DNA from: Hydrogenovibrio sp049975065
GTDB taxonomy: Bacteria > Pseudomonadota > Gammaproteobacteria > Thiomicrospirales > Thiomicrospiraceae
Strand: one strand, 5' to 3'
DNA length: 19,916 nucleotides
NCBI GenBank assembly: GCA_049975065.1
Contig: JBNGDN010000034.1
Numbering within the stretch: position 1 is the first letter of the stretch; the number at the start of each line of letters is the position of its first letter. The position numbers were made by a program, and so were the translations under genes. The notes beneath the pieces are model-generated. The model had not been told where the DNA came from, searched no databases, and saw only the letters and a list, made by a program, of their open reading frames with translations. Positions 1 to 7,943 of this stretch are shown here, one piece after another.

Positions 1-720
1 GTGCGCGATTCGTACCAGTTGCATGCGGCGGTGGTGGAAGTCATCGTACATGAAAACGCGGAAGTCAAATATTCCACGGTTCAAAACTGGTACCCGGGCG
101 ATGAAGATTGCGAGGGCGGGATTTTGAATTTTGTGACCAAGCGCGGCGTCTGCGAAGGCCGGAATTCCAAATTGTCCTGGACGCAAGCGGAAACCGGGTC
201 GGCGATCACCTGGAAATACCCGAGCTGTGTTCTGAAAGGGGATAATTCCATCGGTGAATTCTATTCGGTGGCTTTGACCAATCGCCGTCAACAGGCCGAT
301 ACCGGTACTAAGATGATTCACATCGGCAAAAATACGCGTAGCACCATTATTTCTAAAGGGTTGTCGGCCGGAAAGTCTGATAACACTTATCGTGGGTTGG
401 TGAAGATTCTACCCACCGCAGAGAACGCACGGAACTTTACCCAATGTGATTCCATGCTGATCGGTGACCAATGCGGGGCGCATACTTTCCCATACATTGA
501 AGTGGAAAATGCCACCGCGAAAATGGAGCACGAAGCCACGACATCCCGAATCGGTGAGGATCAGTTGTTCTATTGCCAGCAGCGTGGTATCAGTGAGCAG
601 GACGCCATTTCCATGATTGTGAACGGTTTCTGTAAGGAAGTCTTCAGCGAGTTACCTCTGGAGTTCGCGCAGGAAGCGGAGGAGCTTCTGGCCATCAGCC
701 TGGAAGGGTCGGTCGGGTAG
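1..720 (+). CDS. sufB: SufB, Fe-S cluster scaffold subunit (3' part only)
   Basis: C-terminal 239 residues of SufB, part of the cytoplasmic SufBC2D scaffold on which Fe-S clusters are built. The window edge cuts the gene: family members are about 480-495 residues, and the visible protein matches only the second half, beginning at the conserved RDSYQLHAAVVEV segment. The GTG at position 1 is therefore an internal Val codon, not a start. Conserved blocks visible are KYSTVQNWYPGD, GSAITWKYPSC, GEFYSVALT, MIHIGKNT, SKGLSAGKS, ARNFTQCDSMLIG, CGAHTFPY, EHEATTSRIGEDQLFY and the C-terminal NGFCKEVFSELPLEFA. In the family, the Cys of the CGAHTFPY block (CGAH) and the His/Glu residues of the later block lie in the beta-helix core that contacts SufD and the nascent cluster. 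sufC follows after about 106 bp that contain two small hairpins. Confidence 0.97.
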   Translation: MRDSYQLHAAVVEVIVHENAEVKYSTVQNWYPGDEDCEGGILNFVTKRGVCEGRNSKLSWTQAETGSAITWKYPSCVLKGDNSIGEFYSVALTNRRQQADTGTKMIHIGKNTRSTIISKGLSAGKSDNTYRGLVKILPTAENARNFTQCDSMLIGDQCGAHTFPYIEVENATAKMEHEATTSRIGEDQLFYCQQRGISEQDAISMIVNGFCKEVFSELPLEFAQEAEELLAISLEGSVG

Positions 721-750
721 TTGGCGTCCGCCAGAAAATCATAACGTTTC

Positions 751-807
751 AAACCGCTTTGAAGGAGCGGTTTTCGATTGAATAAACCGTTTGAAAGCTC
801 TGCTTTC
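751..807 (+). other. Two tandem hairpins between sufB and sufC
   Basis: AAACCGCT (751-758) pairs perfectly with AGCGGTTT (766-773) around a 7-base loop. GAAAGC (793-798) pairs with GCTTTC (802-807) around a 3-base loop. Neither is followed by a proper T run (the first has only TTTTCG), so termination is unlikely to be strong. They may act as partial terminators, RNase processing sites or 3'-end stabilisers that set the sufB:sufC ratio. The pairing is seen; the role is inferred. Confidence 0.5.
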
Positions 808-826
808 ATCGAGTGAGAGAGACCAG

Positions 827-1603
827 ATGTTATTAAAAGTTGAAAATTTACGCGCGCAAGTTGCCGAAGAAGGCGGTCAGCCCATTCTAAAAGGATTAAA
901 CCTGGAAGTGAAACCGGGTGAAGTGCATGCCATTATGGGGCCGAACGGCGCCGGTAAAAGTACCTTGTCCAGTGTGTTGGCCGGGCGAGAAGATTATGAA
1001 GTCACGGATGGCACGGCGACCTTCGATGGCGAGGATCTGTTGGAAATGGATCCGGAAGAACGTGCCCGAAAAGGCTTGTTTTTGGCGTTTCAATACCCTG
1101 TGGAGATTCCGGGCGTCAGTAACAAGCTGTTTATGCAGACAGCCGTGAATGCCATTCGCGAGGAAAAAGGCTTGCCGGCATTGGATATGTTCGACTTCGA
1201 CGAGTACGCCCAATCCAAGATCGACCTGCTCAACATGCGTAAAGACTTGCTGGAACGTTCGGTCAATGTTGGCTTTTCCGGTGGTGAAAAGAAACGTAAC
1301 GATATTTTCCAGATGGCACTGTTGGAGCCAAAGTTGTGCATCTTGGACGAAACCGATTCTGGCTTGGATATCGATGCCATGAAAGTGGTGGCGAATGGCG
1401 TGAACTCTTTGCGTGACGGTGTGCGCAGCTTTGTCGTGGTGACGCATTATCAGCGTTTGCTGGACTATATTAAACCCGATCACGTCCATGTATTGTATGA
1501 CGGCAAAATCGTCAAGTCCGGTGGCTTCGAGTTGGTGCATGAACTTGAAGAAAGGGGTTATGACGACATCATTCAAGCCCATGACGCTTCCGATTCGGAG
1601 TAA
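827..1603 (+). CDS. sufC: SufC, Fe-S assembly ABC-type ATPase
   Basis: 258-residue cytoplasmic ABC ATPase that binds SufB and SufD and drives the conformational change needed for cluster assembly. Walker A is GPNGAGKST with Lys44, followed by VLAGREDYEVT. The signature is FSGGEKKRND, Walker B is LCILDETDSGLD, and the switch His lies in VVVTHYQRLL. All are intact and the length fits the family (about 248-260). The start chosen is the ATG at 827, giving MLLKVENL as in other SufC proteins. An upstream in-frame TTG at 791 would add 12 residues that overlap the second hairpin and have no family match. A GAGAGA stretch sits just upstream as a weak ribosome site. sufD starts 8 bp after the stop, so the two are translated from one message. 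Confidence 0.97.
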   Translation: MLLKVENLRAQVAEEGGQPILKGLNLEVKPGEVHAIMGPNGAGKSTLSSVLAGREDYEVTDGTATFDGEDLLEMDPEERARKGLFLAFQYPVEIPGVSNKLFMQTAVNAIREEKGLPALDMFDFDEYAQSKIDLLNMRKDLLERSVNVGFSGGEKKRNDIFQMALLEPKLCILDETDSGLDIDAMKVVANGVNSLRDGVRSFVVVTHYQRLLDYIKPDHVHVLYDGKIVKSGGFELVHELEERGYDDIIQAHDASDSE

Positions 1604-1611
1604 GGTGGCTT

Positions 1612-2925
1612 ATGACAGTTGCAGTTTCCCCTAAAATGAGTCCAGCCGCACGCCAGATGCTTGATCACCTGGTGGCTCAAGCCCGACAGTTAAACGAAAA
1701 TACCCAAGCGGAGGCGCTGGTAGAAAAGCGCCTGGAGGCGGAAAGCCGTCTGTTGGTGAAAGGTCTGCCGACCCGTCAGGACGAAGATTGGCAATACACC
1801 TCTTTATTGCCGTGGTTGCCACACCGTTTTGAAATCAAAGCGTCGGGTGCGGAACCGAGTTTGGAAGCTTTGCAGACCCATCTTTTGCCGGAAGAGGCAA
1901 TTCGCTTGGTGTTTGTGGACGGCGTTTTCTCGGAAAGCCTGTCAGCCGGGTTCGATTTGATTCCCGACGCCTTGTCGATTGAAATGGCTGAGGCGGATGC
2001 GATTCAAACCATCTCGCCCAAGGTCGAAGCCGATGCCTTTGAACTGATGAATGAACTGCTGCTGGATCAGGGGCTGACTGTGCGACTGGACGACCGGGCG
2101 GCCTTGGACGTTCCGGTGTATGTCGTCCAAGTGCAGACTCAGTCGGAAGGCTTGACCAATCTGCGCATGCAGGTGGAAGTGGGTGAGAAGGCTGAAATGA
2201 CTTTGATTCAGCAGTATGTCTGTCTGGGCGGCGTTGAGTCGGTGTTTGTGAATGAACTGGCACACTTGCACTTGGGTCAGCACGCTCGCTTAAAACAGGT
2301 GGTTTTACAAGACTTGAGCCGAAACAGTTTTTACTTCAATCACCAGTATTTCCGTCAAGCGGAAGCGTCTGACTTGTCCACGGTCTATCTGGGGTTGGGT
2401 GCGGAGATTTCGCGTCACCAAAACCAAGTGGCTTTGGCGGGATCTTACGCTGAATGTGAACAGAACTCGATTGGGTTTGGCACCGATAAGCAACTGGTGG
2501 ATTCCCGTACCGAAACTCTTCACCAAGTGGCGCATTGCAACAGCCGCCAGTTGCATAAGTTTGTCTTGGACGGTCAGGCGCGGGGCGTTTTCAATGGCAT
2601 GATTTATGTGGCGCAAGATGCTCAGAAAACCGATGGCCAAATGGATAACAAAAATCTCTTGTTGTCGAATGATGCCAATATGGACACCAAACCGCAATTG
2701 GAAATTTATGCCGATGATGTGAAATGCTCGCACGGGTGCGCTTCCGGTGAAATTGACGAAAACCAACTGTTTTATGCCCAAGCGCGGGGCATTCGTAAAG
2801 CGGATGCGGTGCGCTTGATTACCCAGGCCTTTTTGCTGGAGCCGCTGGAAACGCTGTCTAAAATAGAGCGCCGCCAATGGCTGGCATCCCAGGTCATGCG
2901 CAAACTTGACCGGGTTATGGACTGA
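1612..2925 (+). CDS. sufD: SufD, Fe-S cluster assembly scaffold subunit
   Basis: 437-residue SufD, the paralogue of SufB in the SufBC2D complex, required for iron acquisition and stable scaffold assembly. The N-terminal roughly 100 residues are helical and variable (LVKGLPTRQDEDWQYTSLLPWL is the typical SufD opening). The middle forms the beta-helix. The C-terminal region carries DDVKCSHGCASGEIDENQLFYAQARGI, the family hallmark that contains the His used at the SufB-SufD interface. Length is close to the usual 420-440. The ATG at 1612 is preceded by AAGGTGG at 1602-1608, which overlaps the sufC stop and indicates translational coupling. sufS starts 53 bp downstream with no convincing terminator between them. 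Confidence 0.96.
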   Translation: MTVAVSPKMSPAARQMLDHLVAQARQLNENTQAEALVEKRLEAESRLLVKGLPTRQDEDWQYTSLLPWLPHRFEIKASGAEPSLEALQTHLLPEEAIRLVFVDGVFSESLSAGFDLIPDALSIEMAEADAIQTISPKVEADAFELMNELLLDQGLTVRLDDRAALDVPVYVVQVQTQSEGLTNLRMQVEVGEKAEMTLIQQYVCLGGVESVFVNELAHLHLGQHARLKQVVLQDLSRNSFYFNHQYFRQAEASDLSTVYLGLGAEISRHQNQVALAGSYAECEQNSIGFGTDKQLVDSRTETLHQVAHCNSRQLHKFVLDGQARGVFNGMIYVAQDAQKTDGQMDNKNLLLSNDANMDTKPQLEIYADDVKCSHGCASGEIDENQLFYAQARGIRKADAVRLITQAFLLEPLETLSKIERRQWLASQVMRKLDRVMD

Positions 2926-2978
2926 TGCTTTCCGGTAAGACAGCGCATTTTTTACCACCACGATACTAAGAACAGAAT

Positions 2979-4193
2979 ATGAATCTTTCGGACGTTAAAG
3001 ACGCCTTTCCCATTCTCAAACAACTCGAAAACGGCCAGCCACTGGTCTATCTGGACAGCGGTGCCACCTCGCAAACGCCGGTGTCGGTCATTGATACCAT
3101 TGCGCGCTATTATCGTGAAGAAAATGCCAATGTGCACCGTGGCGTTTACGGTTTGAGCGAAAGAGCCACCGAAGCCTATGAAGGGGCACGCGGCAAAATC
3201 CGGCGGTTTTTAAACGCGGCGTCGGATAAAGAAATTATTTTCGTGCGTGGCACCACCGAGGCGATTAACCTGGTGGCGCAAACTTGGGGACGCCGTCACC
3301 TGAAGGCCGGTGACGAAGTGGTGATTACCGAAATGGAGCACCACTCCAATATCGTGCCTTGGCAGTTGTTGCGCGAAGAAATCGGTATCAAATTGGTGGT
3401 GGTGCCGATGACGGATGACGGCGAAATCCGTCTGTCCGATTTCGAAGCCTGTCTGACGCCGAAGACTCAGTTGGTGTCGGTGGTGCATATGTCCAATGCA
3501 CTGGGCACGATCAACCCGGTGGCGGAGATGGTGCAGGCGGCGAAAACGGTCGGTGCTAAAGTTCTGTTGGACGGAGCCCAGGCGGTGCCGCATATGCGCG
3601 TGGATGTCCGCGCCTTGGATTGCGATTTTTATGCGTTTTCCGGCCATAAGCTGTATGGGCCTACCGGCATCGGTGTGCTCTATGGCAAAGAAGCGCTTCT
3701 GGACGCCATGCCACCCTATCAAGCCGGTGGTGATATGATTTATTCCGTGACCTTTGACAAGACCGAATACAACGTGTTGCCGTATAAGTTTGAAGCCGGT
3801 ACGCCGAACATTTCCGGTGCCATCGGTTTGGGGGCGGCCATTGATTTCGTCGAATCCATCGGGTTGGATACGATTGCCGCCTACGAGCACGAATTGCTGA
3901 TGTATGCCACTCAGAAGTTGCACGCCATTAAAGGGCTGCGCATCATTGGCACGGCGGCGAATAAAGGCGGTGTGATTTCATTTATTGTGGACGGCACTCA
4001 TCCGCACGATATGGCCACCTTAATGGATCAGGACGGCATTGCCTTGCGTGCCAGCCACCACTGCGCCATGCCGGTGATGCAGCATTTTAATGTGCCTTCT
4101 ACGCTGCGAGCGTCTTTCGGTGTCTATAACACCTTTGAGGATATTGATCGTTTGGTGATGGCTGTCGAAGAGGCGCGCGCTATGTTAGCATAG
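2979..4193 (+). CDS. sufS: SufS, group II cysteine desulfurase
   Basis: 404-residue PLP-dependent cysteine desulfurase that removes sulfur from L-cysteine to form a persulfide, which is passed to SufB. The PLP lysine is Lys224 in DFYAFSGHKLYGPTG. The catalytic cysteine is Cys362 in RASHHCAMPVM, the short-loop arrangement typical of SufS/CsdA rather than IscS. Other marks are LDSGATSQTP near the N-terminus, VHRGVYGLSERAT, and EMEHHSNIVPWQ, whose His stacks on PLP. Length and spacing fit the family (about 406). It is the last recognisable suf gene here. No sufE, sufU or sufA follows, so the sulfur acceptor is upstream of the window or elsewhere. The ribosome site before the ATG at 2979 (AAGAACAG) is weak. 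Confidence 0.97.
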   Translation: MNLSDVKDAFPILKQLENGQPLVYLDSGATSQTPVSVIDTIARYYREENANVHRGVYGLSERATEAYEGARGKIRRFLNAASDKEIIFVRGTTEAINLVAQTWGRRHLKAGDEVVITEMEHHSNIVPWQLLREEIGIKLVVVPMTDDGEIRLSDFEACLTPKTQLVSVVHMSNALGTINPVAEMVQAAKTVGAKVLLDGAQAVPHMRVDVRALDCDFYAFSGHKLYGPTGIGVLYGKEALLDAMPPYQAGGDMIYSVTFDKTEYNVLPYKFEAGTPNISGAIGLGAAIDFVESIGLDTIAAYEHELLMYATQKLHAIKGLRIIGTAANKGGVISFIVDGTHPHDMATLMDQDGIALRASHHCAMPVMQHFNVPSTLRASFGVYNTFEDIDRLVMAVEEARAMLA

Positions 4194-4259
4194 GCAACTT
4201 TCTGTCTGTGCTTGCGGCGTTCGGCGTTTCAGGCGCTTAACCCACAGTGAGGTCAAACC

Positions 4260-4676
4260 ATGGATTCCACCGATAAAACCGAATTATCAGCGGTGCCACC
4301 GCAGAACAATGACAGCGATGCAGCCGCTTCCAATGAACCCCAAGCGCTTTCCCCGTCAACCTCATCGGCACCACTTGAGTGGATTCGTATGGAGCTGATG
4401 CCGTTACCCGGCTCCGATCACCAGCCCAAGGTACTGTTTTGGAATCCGACCACGGAAGCGCTTTTGGGAGACGGCTCGGAAGAGGTGCTGGCGCTGGTGG
4501 CTCAGGCGGTTGAGGCGGGGCATCTGAAGAGCGCGACCTTATCGCATTTTGAAATCACCCAGCCACTGCAGAAACCTTCCGAATTTGCCGCGATTCTCAC
4601 CCAGCATTACTGGGTGGTGCCTCAACCGGTCAAATCCCCCGACCTGGCCGAATCGAATCCGGCGCTTTTACACTAA
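4260..4676 (+). CDS. Unrecognised 138-residue protein downstream of sufS
   Basis: I do not recognise this protein. The ATG at 4260 has a good ribosome site, GTGAGGT at 4247-4253, and the gene lies 66 bp after sufS on the same strand, so it could be cotranscribed with the suf genes. Residues 1-38 are rich in Ser, Asp, Asn, Ala and Pro and look disordered. Residues about 38-122 look like one small alpha/beta domain: a strand-like LEWIRMELMPLP, then KVLFWNP, a helix-like GSEEVLALVAQAVEAG, another strand-like SATLSHFEI, and a final HYWVVPQPV. It has no cysteine, signal peptide or membrane segment, so direct Fe-S ligation by Cys is excluded and the location is probably cytoplasmic. murC begins 69 bp downstream, possibly behind its own promoter. 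Reality of the gene is likely from the start signal and codon use; the function is unknown. Confidence 0.75.
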   Translation: MDSTDKTELSAVPPQNNDSDAAASNEPQALSPSTSSAPLEWIRMELMPLPGSDHQPKVLFWNPTTEALLGDGSEEVLALVAQAVEAGHLKSATLSHFEITQPLQKPSEFAAILTQHYWVVPQPVKSPDLAESNPALLH

Positions 4677-4681
4677 AGACG

Positions 4682-4710
4682 TCACTTTTCGCAAAAATTT
4701 CGGGTATAAA
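4682..4710 (+). promoter_or_regulatory. Candidate murC promoter
   Basis: TATAAA at 4705-4710 is a good -10 hexamer, 35 bases before the murC ATG. At 17-base spacing the -35 region is TCACTT (4682-4687), a poor match. It would let murC-ddl-ftsQ be transcribed separately from the suf genes. The murC ribosome site GAAGGG lies at 4733-4738. Confidence 0.35.
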
Positions 4711-4745
4711 GCAGTATCATATGCCGGATTGAGAAGGGTGGTTGG

Positions 4746-6164
4746 ATGAAAGATCAAGTTAAACAAATTCATTTTGTCGGCATCGGTGGCGTTGGCATGG
4801 CGGGTATCGCGGAAGTCTGCCTGAGTCTTGGTTTTACCGTTTCCGGTTCAGACATCAAAGAAAATGCAACCGTCCAGCATTTGCGGACACTGGGGGCGCG
4901 CATTCAAATCGGTCACGCGGCCGAGCACGTTCAGAAAAGTGATGTGGTCGTGGTTTCGACCGCGATACCGGATGAAAATCCGGAAGTGGCCTTTGCGAAA
5001 GAGCGTCGCATTCCGGTGATACCTCGTGCCGCCATGCTGGCGGAATTGATGCGGATGCGTTTCGGCATCGCCATAGCGGGGACGCACGGCAAGACCACCA
5101 CCACTTCGCTGACGGCGGCGATTTTAACTCAAGGCGGTTTGGATCCGACGTTTGTGATTGGCGGCAAACTCAACCAAGCCGCTACCAATGCCCGCCTCGG
5201 CAGCAGCCAGTATTTGGTGGCGGAGGCGGACGAATCGGATGCTTCTTTTCTACATTTGTCACCGATGATGGCCGTGGTCACCAATATCGATGAAGATCAC
5301 ATGGAGACCTATCAGGGCGATTATCAGAATCTGGAAAATACCTTTGTGGAATTCATCCACCGGTTACCGTTTTACGGGCTGGTCATCGTGTGCCATGAGG
5401 ATGAAAACATTCGTCGATTATTGCCGAAACTGTCCCGAAAAACGCGCACTTATGGCTTTTCGGATGAAGCAGATGTCTATGCCTCGGAAGTCACCCATCA
5501 TGGCCTCACCATGCGTTTTAAAGTGCATGCGCTTCAGTCTGAGCCATTTGAGGTGACCTTGAACTCTCCCGGACGTCATAATGTGTTGAATGCTTTGGCG
5601 GCGATCACCATCGGGCTGGAGTTGGATGTGTCGGTTGAGGCGATTCGGCAGGCGCTGACGGAGTTTGGTGGCGTAGGACGTCGTTTTGAAGTGTATCCGC
5701 ATCGTTTGATTGGTGGGCGGGATGTGACCTTGGTCGATGATTATGGCCATCATCCTACCGAGCTTTCGGCCACCATTGAAACCGCCCGTCAGTCCTTTCC
5801 CGAGCGGCGTTTGGTGTTGGTGTTTCAGCCACACCGTTTCAGCCGCACCCGTGATTTATTCGATGGTTTCGTGCAAGCTCTGGTGGCGGCGGATCTGGTG
5901 GTGCTGTTGGATGTTTACGCCGCCGGAGAAGCCCCTTTGGCGGCATTTGATTCAAAGGCCTTGTTGCAAGCGATGCGTCTGCGAGGGCATCGCGACAATT
6001 TGCACGTTGAATCGCAAGCGGAATTGAATGAATTGATGACGCCAGTGCTGCTGGATGAGGATGTGTTGCTGGTGATGGGCGCGGGTGACATTGGGCAACT
6101 GGCGCGCGACTGGAAAGAACGAGTGCTTAACGAAGAGATGGATCATGCAAACGAAAACCCCTGA
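4746..6164 (+). CDS. murC: MurC, UDP-N-acetylmuramate--L-alanine ligase
   Basis: 472-residue cytoplasmic Mur ligase that adds L-Ala to UDP-MurNAc with ATP, the first step in building the peptidoglycan stem peptide. The N-terminal UDP-binding domain begins IHFVGIGGVGMAGIAE with GSDIKEN. The central ATPase domain has AGTHGKTTTT with Lys116, then AEADESDASFLHL and VVTNIDEDHMETY. The C-terminal domain carries DDYGHHPTE and FQPHRFSRT. The length is slightly below the usual 480-491, and all blocks are present. The start ATG has GAAGGGTGG just upstream. The 3' end overlaps ddl by 20 bp. In many gammaproteobacteria murB lies between murC and ddl; it is absent here. Confidence 0.97.
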   Translation: MKDQVKQIHFVGIGGVGMAGIAEVCLSLGFTVSGSDIKENATVQHLRTLGARIQIGHAAEHVQKSDVVVVSTAIPDENPEVAFAKERRIPVIPRAAMLAELMRMRFGIAIAGTHGKTTTTSLTAAILTQGGLDPTFVIGGKLNQAATNARLGSSQYLVAEADESDASFLHLSPMMAVVTNIDEDHMETYQGDYQNLENTFVEFIHRLPFYGLVIVCHEDENIRRLLPKLSRKTRTYGFSDEADVYASEVTHHGLTMRFKVHALQSEPFEVTLNSPGRHNVLNALAAITIGLELDVSVEAIRQALTEFGGVGRRFEVYPHRLIGGRDVTLVDDYGHHPTELSATIETARQSFPERRLVLVFQPHRFSRTRDLFDGFVQALVAADLVVLLDVYAAGEAPLAAFDSKALLQAMRLRGHRDNLHVESQAELNELMTPVLLDEDVLLVMGAGDIGQLARDWKERVLNEEMDHANENP

Positions 6165-7092
6165 AGCCGTTACGGCGCAAAGCCCGCTTGCCTTAGGGCG
6201 CGTGGCGGTGTTGATGGGCGGCACGTCCGCCGAACGTGCTATTTCGCTGAAAAGCGGCGCTGAAGTGACGCACGCCTTGCAGCAAGCCGGTGTGACCGCC
6301 ACGGCCTGTGATGTGACAAGCGTTGCGGATGTGATGGCGGTGGTGCAGTCTTATGATCGTGCCTTTATTGCACTGCACGGGCGCTGGGGAGAAGACGGTG
6401 GGGTTCAGGCACTGTTGGAGGCATTGAACTTTCCGTTTACCGGCAGCGGCTTGGCGGCCTCTGCGCTGGCAATGGATAAGCTACGCACCAAATGGGTTTG
6501 GCGAGGCGTCGGGTTGCCAACGCCCGACTTTCAGGTGGTGTCACCGAGCCAGCCGTTTAAGAGCGAGGATTTTGCGTTATCGTTTCCGGTGATCGTGAAA
6601 CCCAGTCATGAAGGTTCCAGTTTGGGGATGCGCAAGGTGGCGGATTTGCCCGCCTTGAAAGAGGCGATTGCCGCCGCCGAGGTCTATGATTCGGAAATCC
6701 TCATTGAACAATGGATTGCCGGACGGGAGTTTACCTGCGCCGTTTTAGGCGATGCGGCTTTGCCAATGATTCAATTGAAAACGGATCATGCGTTTTACGA
6801 TTTTGAAGCGAAGTATCAATCCAATGACACTCAGTACCTCTGCCCTTGCGGCTTGCCGAAAGAGATGGAGCAGCGGCTGCAGGCTTTGGTGTTGGACGCT
6901 TTTCATGTCATCGGTGCCCGCCATTGGGGGCGGGTGGATTTGATGCTGGACGAAAACGACCAGGCCTGGCTGATTGAGCTGAACACGGTTCCCGGTATGA
7001 CCGACCACAGTCTGGTGCCGATGGCCGCAAAAGCGGCCGATCTGCCATTTCCAGAATTGGTGCGGCGTCTCGTGTCGATGACGCTGACTTGA
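6145..7092 (+). CDS. ddl: D-alanine--D-alanine ligase
   Basis: 315-residue ATP-grasp ligase that joins two D-alanines in the cytoplasm to supply the end of the peptidoglycan stem. Blocks seen are VAVLMGGTSAERAISLKSG, ALHGRWGEDGGVQALLE, YTGSG-like FTGSGLAASALAMDK, PVIVKPSHEGSSLGM, IEQWIAGREFTCAVL and the C-terminal LIELNTVPGMTDHSLVP, which holds the Mg-binding Glu and Asn. The start chosen is the ATG at 6145, with GAAGAG at 6132-6137 inside murC. An in-frame start at 6085 would add 20 residues with no family match. It overlaps murC by 20 bp, so the pair is probably translationally coupled. The length matches DdlB (about 306). Confidence 0.96.
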   Translation: MQTKTPEAVTAQSPLALGRVAVLMGGTSAERAISLKSGAEVTHALQQAGVTATACDVTSVADVMAVVQSYDRAFIALHGRWGEDGGVQALLEALNFPFTGSGLAASALAMDKLRTKWVWRGVGLPTPDFQVVSPSQPFKSEDFALSFPVIVKPSHEGSSLGMRKVADLPALKEAIAAAEVYDSEILIEQWIAGREFTCAVLGDAALPMIQLKTDHAFYDFEAKYQSNDTQYLCPCGLPKEMEQRLQALVLDAFHVIGARHWGRVDLMLDENDQAWLIELNTVPGMTDHSLVPMAAKAADLPFPELVRRLVSMTLT

Positions 7093-7117
7093 AAAACCTT
7101 TTGGGAGCGGGCAAACG

Positions 7118-7831
7118 GTGAAACTGAAATTGGCGCTGGCATTAGGATTGGTGTTGATGGCTGCGATTGTGGCGTGGGTGTTTTTTTCGCCGAATCGAGT
7201 GATTACCGAAGTGACCTTGCAGGGTGAGTTTGAAAAATTGGCGCCCAGAAATATTGAGTTTTTGGTGGAACCTTATGTTGGAGAGTCTTTCTGGCAATTG
7301 GATTTGGAGAGGCTGCACGCCGATATTCTGAATTTGGATTGGGTTTATCAGGTCAAGGTAAAACGACGCTGGCCGAGTACACTGGTGTTGGATGTTGTTG
7401 AGCAAACGCCAGTCGTGCGATGGGGTGAGGACGGTTTGCTGAATCAGCACGGCGACATTTTTTACCCGCATGATACGACCCCCTATCAGCGTTTGGTTCG
7501 ATTGAATGGTGAGGTCATTCAATCCCGCGATTTGCTGCAAAAGCTTGCCGTGTTTCAGAATGCCTTCTCTCCGCTGGATTGGACGATTGACGATTTGACC
7601 GTGCAGGCCGATGGCAGCTGGACGCTTCACTTTGTTTCAGGGGCCACTGTATTGCTGGATTCCAGCGATTGGCAAGTCAAGTTGGATCGTTTTATTCGCG
7701 CTTACCCCAACGTCAAACCGGAATTAAGAAAATTCGCACAGCTATACGATTTACGCTATAGTAATGGGTTTGTAATCAAGGGTAGCCCGCCGATTTCCAG
7801 TGAGTCAACCGAACGCCCAAAGGCACCCTAG
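7118..7831 (+). CDS. ftsQ: FtsQ, divisome membrane protein
   Basis: 237-residue bitopic inner-membrane division protein that links FtsB/FtsL to the early divisome. The cytoplasmic tail is very short (MKLK), followed by one membrane segment at about residues 5-23 (LALALGLVLMAAIVAWVFF). A periplasmic POTRA domain then starts at NRVITEVTLQG and runs through WVYQVKVKRRWPSTLVLDVVEQTPVVRWG, the FtsQ/DivIB signature, into a beta domain. E. coli FtsQ has a cytoplasmic tail of about 24 residues, so this tail is unusually short. The GTG start at 7118 has GGGAG at 7103-7107. It lies 25 bp after ddl and 112 bp before ftsA. The identification is solid from domain order and neighbours. Confidence 0.92.
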   Translation: MKLKLALALGLVLMAAIVAWVFFSPNRVITEVTLQGEFEKLAPRNIEFLVEPYVGESFWQLDLERLHADILNLDWVYQVKVKRRWPSTLVLDVVEQTPVVRWGEDGLLNQHGDIFYPHDTTPYQRLVRLNGEVIQSRDLLQKLAVFQNAFSPLDWTIDDLTVQADGSWTLHFVSGATVLLDSSDWQVKLDRFIRAYPNVKPELRKFAQLYDLRYSNGFVIKGSPPISSESTERPKAP

Positions 7832-7943
7832 TCAGCCCTTGAAAAGCACCCGGATTGAAACTCTTTGAGAGGCTTGGCTTATTCTTTCGGGTTAGGGCAA
7901 GAGGCACACGATTCGGCAGTTTTCACATAAAGGTAAAATACGA

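Noticed and set aside
791..826. In-frame TTG start extending SufC by 12 residues
   Set aside because: The extra residues overlap a hairpin and do not match SufC; the ATG at 827 gives the usual N-terminus.
896..1582. Long open frame opposite sufC
   Set aside because: It is the antisense shadow of a clearly conserved gene, with His/Gln/Phe-rich composition and no family resemblance.
2934..2956. GGTAA/TTACC hairpin between sufD and sufS
   Set aside because: Only five pairs around a 13-base loop, no T run; not enough to call a terminator.
2305..2961. Long open frame opposite sufD
   Set aside because: Antisense shadow of sufD with no start signal or recognisable domain.
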